This document shows, piece after piece, positions 8,514 to 16,597 of a DNA stretch of 64,000 bases. The stretch's first letter is position 1, and each line of letters begins with the position of its first letter. The position numbers and the translations under genes were made by a program. The stretch is taken from contig NZ_QQAR01000001.1 of the NCBI RefSeq assembly GCF_003350375.1, positions 1 through 64,000 on the forward strand. The letters are read 5' to 3'. The notes beneath the pieces are model-generated. The model worked only from the letters and a program-made list of their open reading frames with translations. It was not told the origin of the DNA and searched no databases. Origin of the DNA: Flavobacterium sp. AG291. Lineage in GTDB: Bacteria; Bacteroidota; Bacteroidia; Flavobacteriales; Flavobacteriaceae.

Positions 8514-9209
8514 ATGAAGAAGATCTTTTTGCTTGTTACAGTTGTATTGCTTGCGTCGTGTTCCGCCGATGATAATAACGTTGTGACTAAAAAGCTGTTA
8601 TCGTCGTTTACCATAACCGAAAGCGGCAGTATATCAACTACCGAATTTGCTTACGACGCTAACCGTAATATAACGGGAATTACTAAAGATGGCATGACTG
8701 AATATTCATTTGCTTATAATAAAGGGAACATGATTATTATTTATGATGGTGCGCTGGATAATCCTGATACTAAGCAGCTGTATAATATACTTAACCAAAA
8801 CAATCAGCCAACGGATTATATAGACAGCGATGGGAAATCGTGGTTTATTACCTATAACTCAACGACCAAAAAGTACACTTTTGAGGGGTCGGGTATTGAA
8901 GTATTGCTTAAAAGCAGGGATATCGCATCTGTAAACGATGCCGATGATGTAGTTTTGGCAACGATGGAATATGACGAAGAAAAGCTAGGCTGTTTATATA
9001 ATGTGCCTACAAATAATGTTTATTTGTTACCATTGTTTACGGAGCTTTACGGTTATATTTCTGCACAGGCCGTAAAAAAGATAACCTTAAACGGAACGGA
9101 ATATGCCGTAACTAATACGTATGACGAAGAAGGCTATGTTATTAAAATGGTATTAATGACCGAGGGTGGTGCAACCCGCACTATAGACTATAACTACGTA
9201 GAATTGTAG
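8514..9209 (+). CDS. Hypothetical lipoprotein with YD-like repeats
   Basis: A 231-aa protein with a lipoprotein signal peptide (MKKIFLLVTVVLLASC, lipobox LASC, Cys16) and an Asp/Asn-rich linker after the cysteine. The mature part has repeated short beta motifs of the form FAYDANRNITGITKDG and NTYDEEGYVIKM, similar to the YD/RHS-like strands found in many Bacteroidota surface lipoproteins. No catalytic residues are evident. It is probably anchored in the outer membrane. It stands alone between terminators at 8432 and 9262. Function unknown. Confidence 0.75.
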   Translation: MKKIFLLVTVVLLASCSADDNNVVTKKLLSSFTITESGSISTTEFAYDANRNITGITKDGMTEYSFAYNKGNMIIIYDGALDNPDTKQLYNILNQNNQPTDYIDSDGKSWFITYNSTTKKYTFEGSGIEVLLKSRDIASVNDADDVVLATMEYDEEKLGCLYNVPTNNVYLLPLFTELYGYISAQAVKKITLNGTEYAVTNTYDEEGYVIKMVLMTEGGATRTIDYNYVEL

Positions 9210-9261
9210 TTGCAAAAAAAAGGAGACTCTTTATGTGAGTACTGCCAAAATTTCAGAGTTA

Positions 9262-9292
9262 AGCCAATCCTGTAAAGATTGGCTTTCTTTTT
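9262..9292 (+). terminator. Rho-independent terminator
   Basis: Perfect 8-bp stem AGCCAATC / GATTGGCT, 7-nt loop, T-rich tail. It follows the lipoprotein gene. Confidence 0.8.
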
Positions 9293-9324
9293 GATGTATA
9301 GTTAGAAACCAAAATTAAAACATA

Positions 9325-10026
9325 ATGATTGGATATTATATAGTAATAGGATTGATTGCTATTGTAAGCTTTGCCGTTAGTGCAAGGCTCAAGAGCAAGT
9401 TTGAGCATTATTCTAAAGTAAATTTACGCAATGGCATGAGCGGGGCAGAGATTGCCGAAAAGATGCTTAGCGACAACGGAATTTATGATGTAAGGGTTAT
9501 CTCTACTCCGGGTAGGCTAACCGACCACTATAATCCTGCCGATAAGACCGTGAACCTTAGCGAAGCGGTATACAATCAGCGTAATGCTGCTGCGGCTGCC
9601 GTTGCTGCCCACGAGGTAGGCCATGCGGTACAGCACGCTACAGCTTACCAAATGCTTAAGTTGCGTTCTCAGTTGGTTCCGGTAGTGAGTTTTTCGTCAG
9701 GAATGGCGCCATGGATTATTATAATAGGGCTTGGCATGGGAGCCGCTGCACACATAGGTATAGGGTATTATGTGGCTGTTGCCGGACTTATATTAATGGC
9801 TGTAACAACACTGTTTACGCTTGTTACGCTTCCGGTGGAGTATGACGCGAGTAACCGTGCCCTTGCATGGCTTAAGAACAAGAATATGCTGGCTCCGAAC
9901 GAATATGAAGGTGCGGAAGATTCACTGAAATGGGCAGCAAGAACTTATCTTGTAGCCGCTATAGGAGCAATTGCTACGCTATTGTATTTTGCCCTGCAGG
10001 TATTCGGCGGATCAAGGGAGCGTTAA
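9325..10026 (+). CDS. Membrane zinc metallopeptidase (YugP/Zn_peptidase_2 family)
   Basis: 233 aa. An N-terminal TM segment (residues 2-19) is followed by a soluble stretch with the zinc site HEVGH at 96-100, then AVQHA. Two or three more TM helices fill residues 125-170 and 205-228. The region LPVEYDASNRA after the TMs is conserved in the YugP family and probably supplies the third ligand. These peptidases are predicted to cleave membrane or envelope proteins; substrates are not established. The gene is monocistronic, bounded by terminators at 9262 and 10055. Confidence 0.9.
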   Translation: MIGYYIVIGLIAIVSFAVSARLKSKFEHYSKVNLRNGMSGAEIAEKMLSDNGIYDVRVISTPGRLTDHYNPADKTVNLSEAVYNQRNAAAAAVAAHEVGHAVQHATAYQMLKLRSQLVPVVSFSSGMAPWIIIIGLGMGAAAHIGIGYYVAVAGLILMAVTTLFTLVTLPVEYDASNRALAWLKNKNMLAPNEYEGAEDSLKWAARTYLVAAIGAIATLLYFALQVFGGSRER

Positions 10027-10054
10027 AGCGTTGCCCTTTCTATATATAGAGCGA

Positions 10055-10090
10055 AAAATCCGCTTCGGCAATGCCGGGCGGATTTTTTTT
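10055..10090 (+). terminator. Rho-independent terminator
   Basis: Stem AAATCCGC... / ...GCGGATTT with an internal GC-rich loop, followed by nine T. It follows the peptidase gene. Confidence 0.75.
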
Positions 10091-10128
10091 TATTTGTCTG
10101 ATTCAACTAACTACGGACGTAACACTGC

Positions 10129-10995
10129 TTACTGGCTGCTAAACACCTTTACCCAGTCTACATACATTGATGAGGTCTTGATTTCAGATTCGTCGAAATC
10201 GTCACCGAACATAGTGCCGCCCACGGCAAGGTTAAGTATAATATTTTGGCTTTTGCCAAAGAAATCAGGAATGTACTGCTGCCCGGTTTCGGATGTATTA
10301 CGGGTTTCTACCACCTCGCCATCAAGCAGGAAGGTAAGGCTGTTCTTTGCCCAGATCACCTCATAAACATGAAAACCGCTGCTCAGGTCTTTAGGGGTTG
10401 TTATTTCTTCAGAGGTAAGGTCGTCATTGGTTTGTGGAGTATCGGGCTGGCTACCGTAGTAATAGTTAGTAGTGTAACCATGCTTGTCACCCGTGGCTTC
10501 AAGTATGTCAATTTCGCCATGGGTAGGCCATGGGTTGCCATAACTCCAAAAGGCGGGCCACATTCCGTAAGAGGCGGGTAGCTTTATGCGCGCACTAATA
10601 CGTATTTTTTGTGATGTAGAGGTATGGGCAACCTCATAAATCGACTCAATTCTTCCTGATGTATAGTCAAAGTCAGACAACTCGCTATCTCCCGGCGTTG
10701 CAGGACCTGTTACATCTTCTTTTTTCGAGCGGATTTCGAGTATTCCGTTGGCGAGTATAAGGTTTTGTGACTTGTATAGCTGAAGCTCTTCGTTATAGGC
10801 GCCACCCTCCCAAACGTTCCATCCGTTTAATCCCGAATCGAAATTGTCTTCATAGATTTTTGAATAACCATCAGCTTCCAGAGCGGCTTCGTCAAGGTCA
10901 AAATCATTTTGCGTATTGTTTTTTACCGCATCTTCACTGCTGCTGCAACCCGTTAAGGCCAGAAGTAATACAGCTATTTTCAGGACATTTTTCAT
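10129..10995 (-). CDS. Glycoside hydrolase family 16 lipoprotein (beta-glucanase/laminarinase-like)
   Basis: 288 aa. The lipoprotein signal ends at LALTGC (Cys17). A GH16 jelly-roll domain occupies about residues 45-288, with NEELQLY, WPAFWSYG and the catalytic motif GEIDILE (Glu161 nucleophile, Asp163, Glu166 acid/base). GH16 enzymes cut beta-1,3 or beta-1,4 glucans such as laminarin, lichenan or agar; the simple EIDILE form without an inserted residue suggests laminarinase or lichenase activity, but substrate cannot be fixed from sequence. The lipid anchor implies an outer-membrane, possibly surface, location. There is no SusC/SusD pair nearby, so it is not part of a visible polysaccharide utilisation locus. 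Confidence 0.92.
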   Translation of the reverse strand: MKNVLKIAVLLLALTGCSSSEDAVKNNTQNDFDLDEAALEADGYSKIYEDNFDSGLNGWNVWEGGAYNEELQLYKSQNLILANGILEIRSKKEDVTGPATPGDSELSDFDYTSGRIESIYEVAHTSTSQKIRISARIKLPASYGMWPAFWSYGNPWPTHGEIDILEATGDKHGYTTNYYYGSQPDTPQTNDDLTSEEITTPKDLSSGFHVYEVIWAKNSLTFLLDGEVVETRNTSETGQQYIPDFFGKSQNIILNLAVGGTMFGDDFDESEIKTSSMYVDWVKVFSSQ

Positions 10996-11045
10996 GAAGG
11001 AAATTTATAGGTATCGTGCTTTATCCAAATGTAAGCATTAATGTT

Positions 11046-11531
11046 TTACATACGGATAGCGGCACCATAGGTATTTTTCATTTCGGCCATTACAAACATA
11101 CTGTGGGTACTGCCTATGCTTGTAACCGACCCAAGCTTGTTGAAAACAAAATCCTGATAATGCTTCATGTCTCTTACGGTTACCTTAAGCAGGAAATCAT
11201 AATCGCCCGAGATGTTATAGCACTCAATAATCTCGTCTATCGCCAGTATGTCTTTTACAAATTCGTTGCCTATGTTGCGGTCGTGCTGTTTGAGCCTTAT
11301 GTTGCAAAATACGGTAAAGCCCTGATTAAGCTTTTCGGCATCCAGTATGGCTATATATTTTTTTATGTAGCCATTTTTCTCAAGTCTTTTTACCCTTTCA
11401 AATACAGGCGATGGCGAGAGGTTCACCATTTTGGCAAGCTCTTTTGTGGTGTGATTTGAGTTTTCGTGCAGTATATTCAGTAGTTGTAAATCGATGGTGT
11501 CAATCCCTTCGGCAGAATAATTTTCTTTCAT
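11046..11531 (-). CDS. Lrp/AsnC family regulator, divergent from metE
   Basis: 161 aa. An N-terminal winged helix-turn-helix (about residues 10-60; NHTTKELAKMVNLSPSPVFERVKRLEKNGYI) is followed by an RAM/AsnC ligand-binding domain (GDYDFLLKV is typical). Lrp/AsnC proteins bind amino acids and act as octameric DNA-wrapping regulators. It is transcribed divergently from metE across a 147-bp gap, so regulation of metE and of itself is the simplest inference. The ligand, perhaps methionine, leucine or another amino acid, is unknown. Confidence 0.92.
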   Translation of the reverse strand: MKENYSAEGIDTIDLQLLNILHENSNHTTKELAKMVNLSPSPVFERVKRLEKNGYIKKYIAILDAEKLNQGFTVFCNIRLKQHDRNIGNEFVKDILAIDEIIECYNISGDYDFLLKVTVRDMKHYQDFVFNKLGSVTSIGSTHSMFVMAEMKNTYGAAIRM

Positions 11532-11610
11532 TAGGTTGTAATGATTGTTTTGATAGGTTTTTGTTTTGTTTTAAAGTCAAAACTAAGATAAATATTCTTA
11601 TTTTTTTACG

Positions 11611-11644
11611 TTTGTCAGAACTAAAAACTTCAAAATTAAATTTG
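11611..11644 (+). promoter_or_regulatory. Predicted metE promoter
   Basis: TTTG at 11611-11614 and TAAATTTG at 11637-11644, spaced 22 bp, which is slightly long for the Bacteroidota consensus. The -7 box lies 34 bp before the metE ATG. The interval shared with the divergent lrp gene is AT-rich; I see no S-box or other riboswitch fold. Confidence 0.5.
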
Positions 11645-11678
11645 TCACAGAAAAATATCAAACTAAAAAATCAATTCT

Positions 11679-13982
11679 ATGCTGACAAATACTTTGGGTT
11701 ATCCGAGAATAGGAAACCAACGCGAACTTAAAAAAGCCTGTGAAAATTACTGGGCAGGGAAAATAACATTAAATGAACTTCAGGATGTTGCTAAAAGCAT
11801 AAAGCTTACCAACTGGCAACTGCAAAAAGATGCAGGCATCGATCTTATTCCGTCAAATGATTTTTCGTTGTATGACCAGGTGCTCGACCTTACGCTGACT
11901 TTAGGCGCGATACCAACACGCTATGCCGGATTGACCAATGGAAATCTTACCGATCTTTATTTTGCAATGGCAAGAGGAAACCAAAAAGATGGTAACGATG
12001 TTACCGCTATGGAAATGACAAAATGGTTTGATACCAATTACCACTATATTGTACCTGAATTTTATAAAGAACAGCAGTTTTCGCTGATGTCTGATAAACC
12101 GGTTGATGAGTTTCGTGCGGCTAAAGAGCAGGGTGTTATTACCAAGCCGGTACTTATAGCTCCGGTTTCTTACCTGTTACTGGGTAAAGAAAAAGAGGAG
12201 GGATTTAACCGTATATCCCTTTTTGAGAGATTACTTCCTATATATATAGAACTTATAGGAAGACTTGTGGATGCAGGTGCCGAATGGATTCAGATGGATG
12301 AGCCTTTTCTGGCTCTGGGAACTGATGTAGAAGCTAAAGCATGTATTCTTAAAACGTATGAAGCTATTCGCGAGGCTTATCCGTCATTAAAAATTTTGTT
12401 GGCTACCTATTTCGAAGGGCTTGGCAAAAATGCTGCTTTTGCAGCAACGCTGCCGGTTTGTGCCCTGCATATCGATTTGGTACGCAATCCGGAACAGCTG
12501 GATAGCGTGCTGCCGGTTCTGCCTGAAAACATAAGCCTTTCACTTGGTGTTGTCGATGGACGTAACATTTGGAAAAATGATTATCAGGAATCGTTAAAAC
12601 TTATCACAAAGGCAAAAGATAAGCTTGGCGCCAACCGTGTTATTGTTTCGCCATCGTGCTCGTTACTGCATTCTCCCTGCGACCTTACAGCTGAAACCAA
12701 TGAAGAGGCACTAACTCCAGAAATTAAGCAATGGCTTGCTTTTGCCCGACAAAAACTGGATGAGGTTGTAGTTTTAAAGCAGCTTGCCAATAGCGAAAAC
12801 ATTACGTTTGCAGCTAATGCCCTTAAGGTTAATATAGCAACAATTGAAGCGAGAAAAACATCAACATTGATACACGATGCTGCCGTAAAGCATAGGGTTG
12901 CTGCCATTACCGATGCAGATGCTAATAGAAACAGTAGTTTTAATACCCGTAAGCAGTTTCAGGAAAAAAAGTTGAATCTTCCATTGTTCCCAACGACCAC
13001 TATTGGTTCGTTTCCGCAAACTAAAGAGGTTCGTTCGTGGAGGGCACAGTTTAAGAATGGCGACATTACCCAAAAACAATACGATGCCTTATTGAAAAAG
13101 GAAACCGAAGAGACCATTCGCTTTCAGGAAGAAGCAGGTCTGGATGTTTTGGTACATGGAGAATTTGAACGAAACGATATGGTGGAGTACTTTGGTGAAA
13201 AGCTAAGTGGTTTTGCCTTTACTAAAAACGGATGGGTACAAAGCTATGGCAGCCGCTGCGTAAAACCACCGGTTATTTATGGCGATGTAAGCCGTCCTGA
13301 ACCTATGACGGTATACTGGACAGAATATGCGCAGTCGCTTACGGATAAACCTGTAAAAGGAATGCTTACAGGGCCTGTAACCATATTGCAATGGTCGTTT
13401 GTTCGTAACGATCAGCCAAGGGATATTACCTGTACCCAAATAGCAATTGCCATTCGTGATGAGGTAACCGACCTTGAAAAAGCAGGAGTAAAGGTGATAC
13501 AGATTGATGAGCCGGCTATCCGTGAAGGGCTTCCGCTTAAGAAAGAGGACTGGGCACAATATCTTGACTGGGCGATCAGGGCATTCAGGATATCGGCATC
13601 GGGTGTGGCAGATGCAACACAGATACATACCCACATGTGTTATTCGGAGTTTAATGATATTATAGAAGATATAGCTGCAATGGATGCCGATGTTATAACC
13701 ATCGAATGTTCGCGTTCGCAAATGGAACTGCTTGATGCCTTTGCCGATTTTAATTACCCGAATGATATTGGTCCCGGAGTATATGACATCCATTCGCCAA
13801 GGGTGCCATCTGAGGAAGAAATGATCGTACTGCTTGAAAAAGCACAGGCGGTATTGCCGGCAAACCAGCTATGGGTAAACCCGGACTGCGGACTGAAAAC
13901 CCGCCATTGGGATGAAACCAAAAAAGCACTGATAGCTATGGTAGGTGCAGCCAAAGCCCTGCGAGAAACAGTAGCGGTTTAG
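11679..13982 (+). CDS. metE: Cobalamin-independent methionine synthase MetE
   Basis: 767 aa, normal for MetE. It transfers a methyl group from 5-methyltetrahydropteroyltri-glutamate to homocysteine to make methionine. It consists of two (beta/alpha)8 barrels. The C-terminal zinc site is complete: His652 and Cys654 (IHTHMCYSEF), Glu676 (TIECSRS) and Cys737 (VNPDCGLKTR). The N-terminal barrel begins LTNTLGYPRIGNQRELKKA, the typical start. It has its own promoter and a terminator at 13999, and is flanked by two Lrp-type regulators, the nearer of which is divergent. Confidence 0.97.
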   Translation: MLTNTLGYPRIGNQRELKKACENYWAGKITLNELQDVAKSIKLTNWQLQKDAGIDLIPSNDFSLYDQVLDLTLTLGAIPTRYAGLTNGNLTDLYFAMARGNQKDGNDVTAMEMTKWFDTNYHYIVPEFYKEQQFSLMSDKPVDEFRAAKEQGVITKPVLIAPVSYLLLGKEKEEGFNRISLFERLLPIYIELIGRLVDAGAEWIQMDEPFLALGTDVEAKACILKTYEAIREAYPSLKILLATYFEGLGKNAAFAATLPVCALHIDLVRNPEQLDSVLPVLPENISLSLGVVDGRNIWKNDYQESLKLITKAKDKLGANRVIVSPSCSLLHSPCDLTAETNEEALTPEIKQWLAFARQKLDEVVVLKQLANSENITFAANALKVNIATIEARKTSTLIHDAAVKHRVAAITDADANRNSSFNTRKQFQEKKLNLPLFPTTTIGSFPQTKEVRSWRAQFKNGDITQKQYDALLKKETEETIRFQEEAGLDVLVHGEFERNDMVEYFGEKLSGFAFTKNGWVQSYGSRCVKPPVIYGDVSRPEPMTVYWTEYAQSLTDKPVKGMLTGPVTILQWSFVRNDQPRDITCTQIAIAIRDEVTDLEKAGVKVIQIDEPAIREGLPLKKEDWAQYLDWAIRAFRISASGVADATQIHTHMCYSEFNDIIEDIAAMDADVITIECSRSQMELLDAFADFNYPNDIGPGVYDIHSPRVPSEEEMIVLLEKAQAVLPANQLWVNPDCGLKTRHWDETKKALIAMVGAAKALRETVAV

Positions 13983-13998
13983 AAAGTGATATAATAGA

Positions 13999-14028
13999 AA
14001 AACCTCCGCTACAAAGGAGGTTTTCTTA
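13999..14028 (+). terminator. Rho-independent terminator after metE
   Basis: Perfect 9-bp stem AAAACCTCC / GGAGGTTTT with an 8-nt loop. The T-rich side follows on the plus strand; the A-rich left side could also serve the minus strand. Confidence 0.8.
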
Positions 14029-14068
14029 TTTGTTAAAAAGATTTTAAGCAGGAGTTAGCAACCTGAAA

Positions 14069-14539
14069 CTATAATTGTATCTGTCTTTCGATCTGTTGTT
14101 CGAGTGAGATAAACGTCTCTGTGCGCGATACACCGTCAATAGGTTGTATTTTGGTGTTCAGCAGTTGCATAAGATGTTCGTTATCGCGGCATATCATTTT
14201 TATGAGTATCGACCAGTTTCCGGTAGTGTAATGACATTCCAGTACCTCAGGGATCTTACGGAGTTCTTTTACCGCTTCAGAGTTGTTGGCTGCTTTTTCA
14301 AGATATATACCCACAAAAGCCATAGTGCTGTAGCCCAATACCTTTGTGTTTACGATAAATTTTGAGCCCGATATTACACCGGAATGCTCCAGTTTGCGAA
14401 GTCTTTGATGAATGGCGGCTCCCGAGATACCTATTTTTCCGGCAATTTGCAATATGGGTTTGCGGGCATCTTCCATAAGGTACCGTAGGATTTCCTTATC
14501 AATGCCGTCTATTTCTATCTGTAGTGAGTTGATCTTCAT
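14069..14539 (-). CDS. Lrp/AsnC family transcriptional regulator
   Basis: 156 aa. A winged helix-turn-helix (about residues 12-60; ARKPILQIAGKIGISGAAIHQRLRKLEHSGVI) is followed by the AsnC ligand-binding domain (GNWSILIKM corresponds to the conserved core). The C-terminus ends in glutamine-rich IEQQIERQIQL. Its reading direction matches the saccharopine-dehydrogenase-like gene just upstream, although a terminator-like hairpin (14590-14624) separates them. Regulation of that amino-acid gene, or of metE on the other side, is possible but only inferred from proximity. Confidence 0.9.
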   Translation of the reverse strand: MKINSLQIEIDGIDKEILRYLMEDARKPILQIAGKIGISGAAIHQRLRKLEHSGVISGSKFIVNTKVLGYSTMAFVGIYLEKAANNSEAVKELRKIPEVLECHYTTGNWSILIKMICRDNEHLMQLLNTKIQPIDGVSRTETFISLEQQIERQIQL

Positions 14540-14589
14540 GGTTTCAGATTGAAATCAAATATAATGATTTTGATTGATGATTGTAATTT

Positions 14590-14624
14590 AAAAAATAGAA
14601 CCTCCCTACAAAAAGGAAGGTTCT
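14590..14624 (-). terminator. Terminator of the saccharopine-dehydrogenase-like gene
   Basis: AGAACC / GGTTCT inverted repeat with a near-perfect extension inward. The A-run at its left edge becomes the T-tract on the minus strand. Confidence 0.7.
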
Positions 14625-14652
14625 GCAGTGTTTGAGTTAGTTATTAAGGTCT

Positions 14653-16023
14653 TTAGCGTACTACATTCATTGGGTTGTAACCCATGTAGCTGCTCTGTTT
14701 TTCATGAAAAACAACCCCAAATTCTTCAAGCTCCTTAAGTATCGGCAGGTAAACCTCTTTGTTAATCGGTAGCTGTACCCCGGGAGTGGTAATGTTTTTG
14801 TTTAGTATGTGCAGTGCGGCAATAGCAACCGGTAATCCTACCGTTTTTGCCATAGCGGTATAGGTTTGGTCTTCGCCAATGCATACCATTGTAGCATCTA
14901 TTTGTTTGCGTTCGCCGTTTAGTTCGTAGCCTATTTTATGGTACATTACGATCATGTCTTTATCCTCAGGGCTAAGTGTCCAGCTGTCAGACAGTATTTT
15001 TTCAAGTATCTGTGCAGGTGTGGCATTGCGAAGGCCGACTATCTTTTTTGAATTAAAAAGATCGAGTTCTACCAGTTTTTCCCATTGAATGTCGTCCTGT
15101 TCCAGGTTAAGAACATGGCGCAGCTTCAGTTCTACCGAATCAGTAGGGTGGTAAGGCAGGAATGAGTTAATGAAATCCCTGTAGCTCATGGTTTCTGAGT
15201 TTTCCATAACATAAGAATCGTCAGTCATACCCAGTTGCACGAACATGTTCCATGATTTTGAGAAGCCTACACGACGAAGGGTTCCGCGGTATAGTGTAAG
15301 TGCATCATCAAGGCCATATACGCTGCGGTATTTAAGAGAGTCTCGGTTTGCATACCCCTCAAAACGGCCATAACCTTCCACTTCCATAAATTCAGTCCTT
15401 CTGAAAAGTTTGTTGTAAGGAATGTATTTGTAAGTACCTTCCTGTATAAATTTGGCTGTACCTCCCTGTCCTGCAAGTACTACATTGCGTGGGTTCCAGG
15501 TAAACTTATAATTCCACAGGTTGTTGTCGCTCTCAGGGGCAACAAGGCCCCCGCAAAACGACTCGAATAGGAGAATCCTGCCGCCCTGATCGCGTATTTC
15601 GTCTAATATTTTCATGGCGCTCATGTGGTCTATACCCGGGTCGAGGCCAATTTCGTTCATAAAAATAAGATTGTTTTCTTTTACCAGCTCATCAAGTTCC
15701 TGCATGGCAGGGCTAATGTATGAAGCGGTAACCATATGTTTTTTGTAGGTAATGCAGTCTTTGGCAACCTCAAAGTGAAGATGTGCCGGAAGCATGGATA
15801 TTACAATGTCTGATTTGCTTATTTCGCTTTTGCGTTGCTGTTCGTTAAAAATGTCAAATGCAATGGCGGTAGCTCGCGGATGCCCTTTGATTTTCTTTTG
15901 GGCAAGTTCCAGCGATAAGTCGCCTATTGTTAGATGCAGGTCTTCTGTTTGCGATTTGTCAAGCAGGTAATCTATAAGTGACGAAGCCGAGCGTCCGGCT
16001 CCGATGATAAAAATATTTCTCAT
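14653..16023 (-). CDS. Saccharopine dehydrogenase family protein
   Basis: 456 aa. An N-terminal Rossmann domain begins with IFIIGAGRSASSLIDYLL, the NAD(P)-binding fingerprint, and a substrate domain carries GLDPGIDHMSAMKILD (about residue 125), conserved in saccharopine reductase/dehydrogenase proteins. The family links lysine and alpha-aminoadipate semialdehyde metabolism, but some members act on other imino acids, so the substrate is not certain. No second lysine-pathway gene is adjacent. The downstream Lrp/AsnC regulator fits an amino-acid metabolic role. Confidence 0.88.
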   Translation of the reverse strand: MRNIFIIGAGRSASSLIDYLLDKSQTEDLHLTIGDLSLELAQKKIKGHPRATAIAFDIFNEQQRKSEISKSDIVISMLPAHLHFEVAKDCITYKKHMVTASYISPAMQELDELVKENNLIFMNEIGLDPGIDHMSAMKILDEIRDQGGRILLFESFCGGLVAPESDNNLWNYKFTWNPRNVVLAGQGGTAKFIQEGTYKYIPYNKLFRRTEFMEVEGYGRFEGYANRDSLKYRSVYGLDDALTLYRGTLRRVGFSKSWNMFVQLGMTDDSYVMENSETMSYRDFINSFLPYHPTDSVELKLRHVLNLEQDDIQWEKLVELDLFNSKKIVGLRNATPAQILEKILSDSWTLSPEDKDMIVMYHKIGYELNGERKQIDATMVCIGEDQTYTAMAKTVGLPVAIAALHILNKNITTPGVQLPINKEVYLPILKELEEFGVVFHEKQSSYMGYNPMNVVR

Positions 16024-16128
16024 AGCGGTAGGGTAATATCACACGAAAGTAGTAATATGTTATATTTATCAAAAATTTTAAGCGAAAAAAATTACAGAAA
16101 GTTCATAATTTTACCGCATAACACTAAT

Positions 16129-16518
16129 ATGATGAATAGAAAAATTATTTTGGTTGCTGCGATATTAGGCGCGATAGCCATTGTTTTAGGGGCTTTTGGA
16201 GCTCACGGATTAAAAAAACTTATCGAACCGGAATCAATTGCCGTTTTTGAAACAGGAGTTAAATACCAAATGTACCATGCGCTGTTTTTGTTATTTTTAG
16301 GAAATACGGCACTGGTATCTGACAAGGTTAAGAATACTATCCTTTGGTTGGTGATAATAGGAGTTGCTTTTTTTTCAGGATCTATCTATTTTTTGGCGTG
16401 CAATAATTTGTTTTCTTTTGATTTTAAGAAAATTGGTATTATTACTCCAATTGGAGGATTACTATTAATAGGCGCGTGGATAACCTTATTTTTACATTTA
16501 ATTAAACAAAAGCGATAA
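16129..16518 (+). CDS. DUF423 (YgdD-like) small membrane protein
   Basis: 129 aa with four TM helices. The N-terminal segment ILGAIAIVLGAFGAHGLKK is the DUF423 signature, followed by VFETGVKYQMYHALFLL, also conserved. I start at the ATG at 16129; the frame extends to 16057, but the added residues (MLYLSKILSEKNY...) lack the family pattern. DUF423 proteins are widespread inner-membrane proteins of unknown function. It is a stand-alone gene upstream of pckA, 79 bp away. Confidence 0.88.
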   Translation: MMNRKIILVAAILGAIAIVLGAFGAHGLKKLIEPESIAVFETGVKYQMYHALFLLFLGNTALVSDKVKNTILWLVIIGVAFFSGSIYFLACNNLFSFDFKKIGIITPIGGLLLIGAWITLFLHLIKQKR

Positions 16519-16597
16519 TTTTTTCGGAAATTTATAGGTTGTAAAAAAAATATTTTTACTTTTGTCCTTTGTAACAATGCAACTTATATCTAAAAGT

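Noticed and set aside
10129..10995. Polysaccharide utilisation locus around the GH16 gene
   Set aside because: No SusC/SusD pair, sulfatase or sugar transporter is adjacent; the gene is single.
11532..11678. SAM riboswitch before metE
   Set aside because: I looked for an S-box-like set of stems in the 147-bp gap and found only AT-rich DNA with a predicted promoter; Lrp control is more likely.
13203..13793. Long antisense open frame across metE
   Set aside because: metE is intact with all zinc ligands; the antisense frame has no recognisable domain and no promoter or neighbours.
16562..16597. Earlier in-frame start (TTG at 16562, or ATG at 16577) for pckA
   Set aside because: The upstream codons overlap the predicted promoter box, and the ATG at 16598 gives the expected family start.
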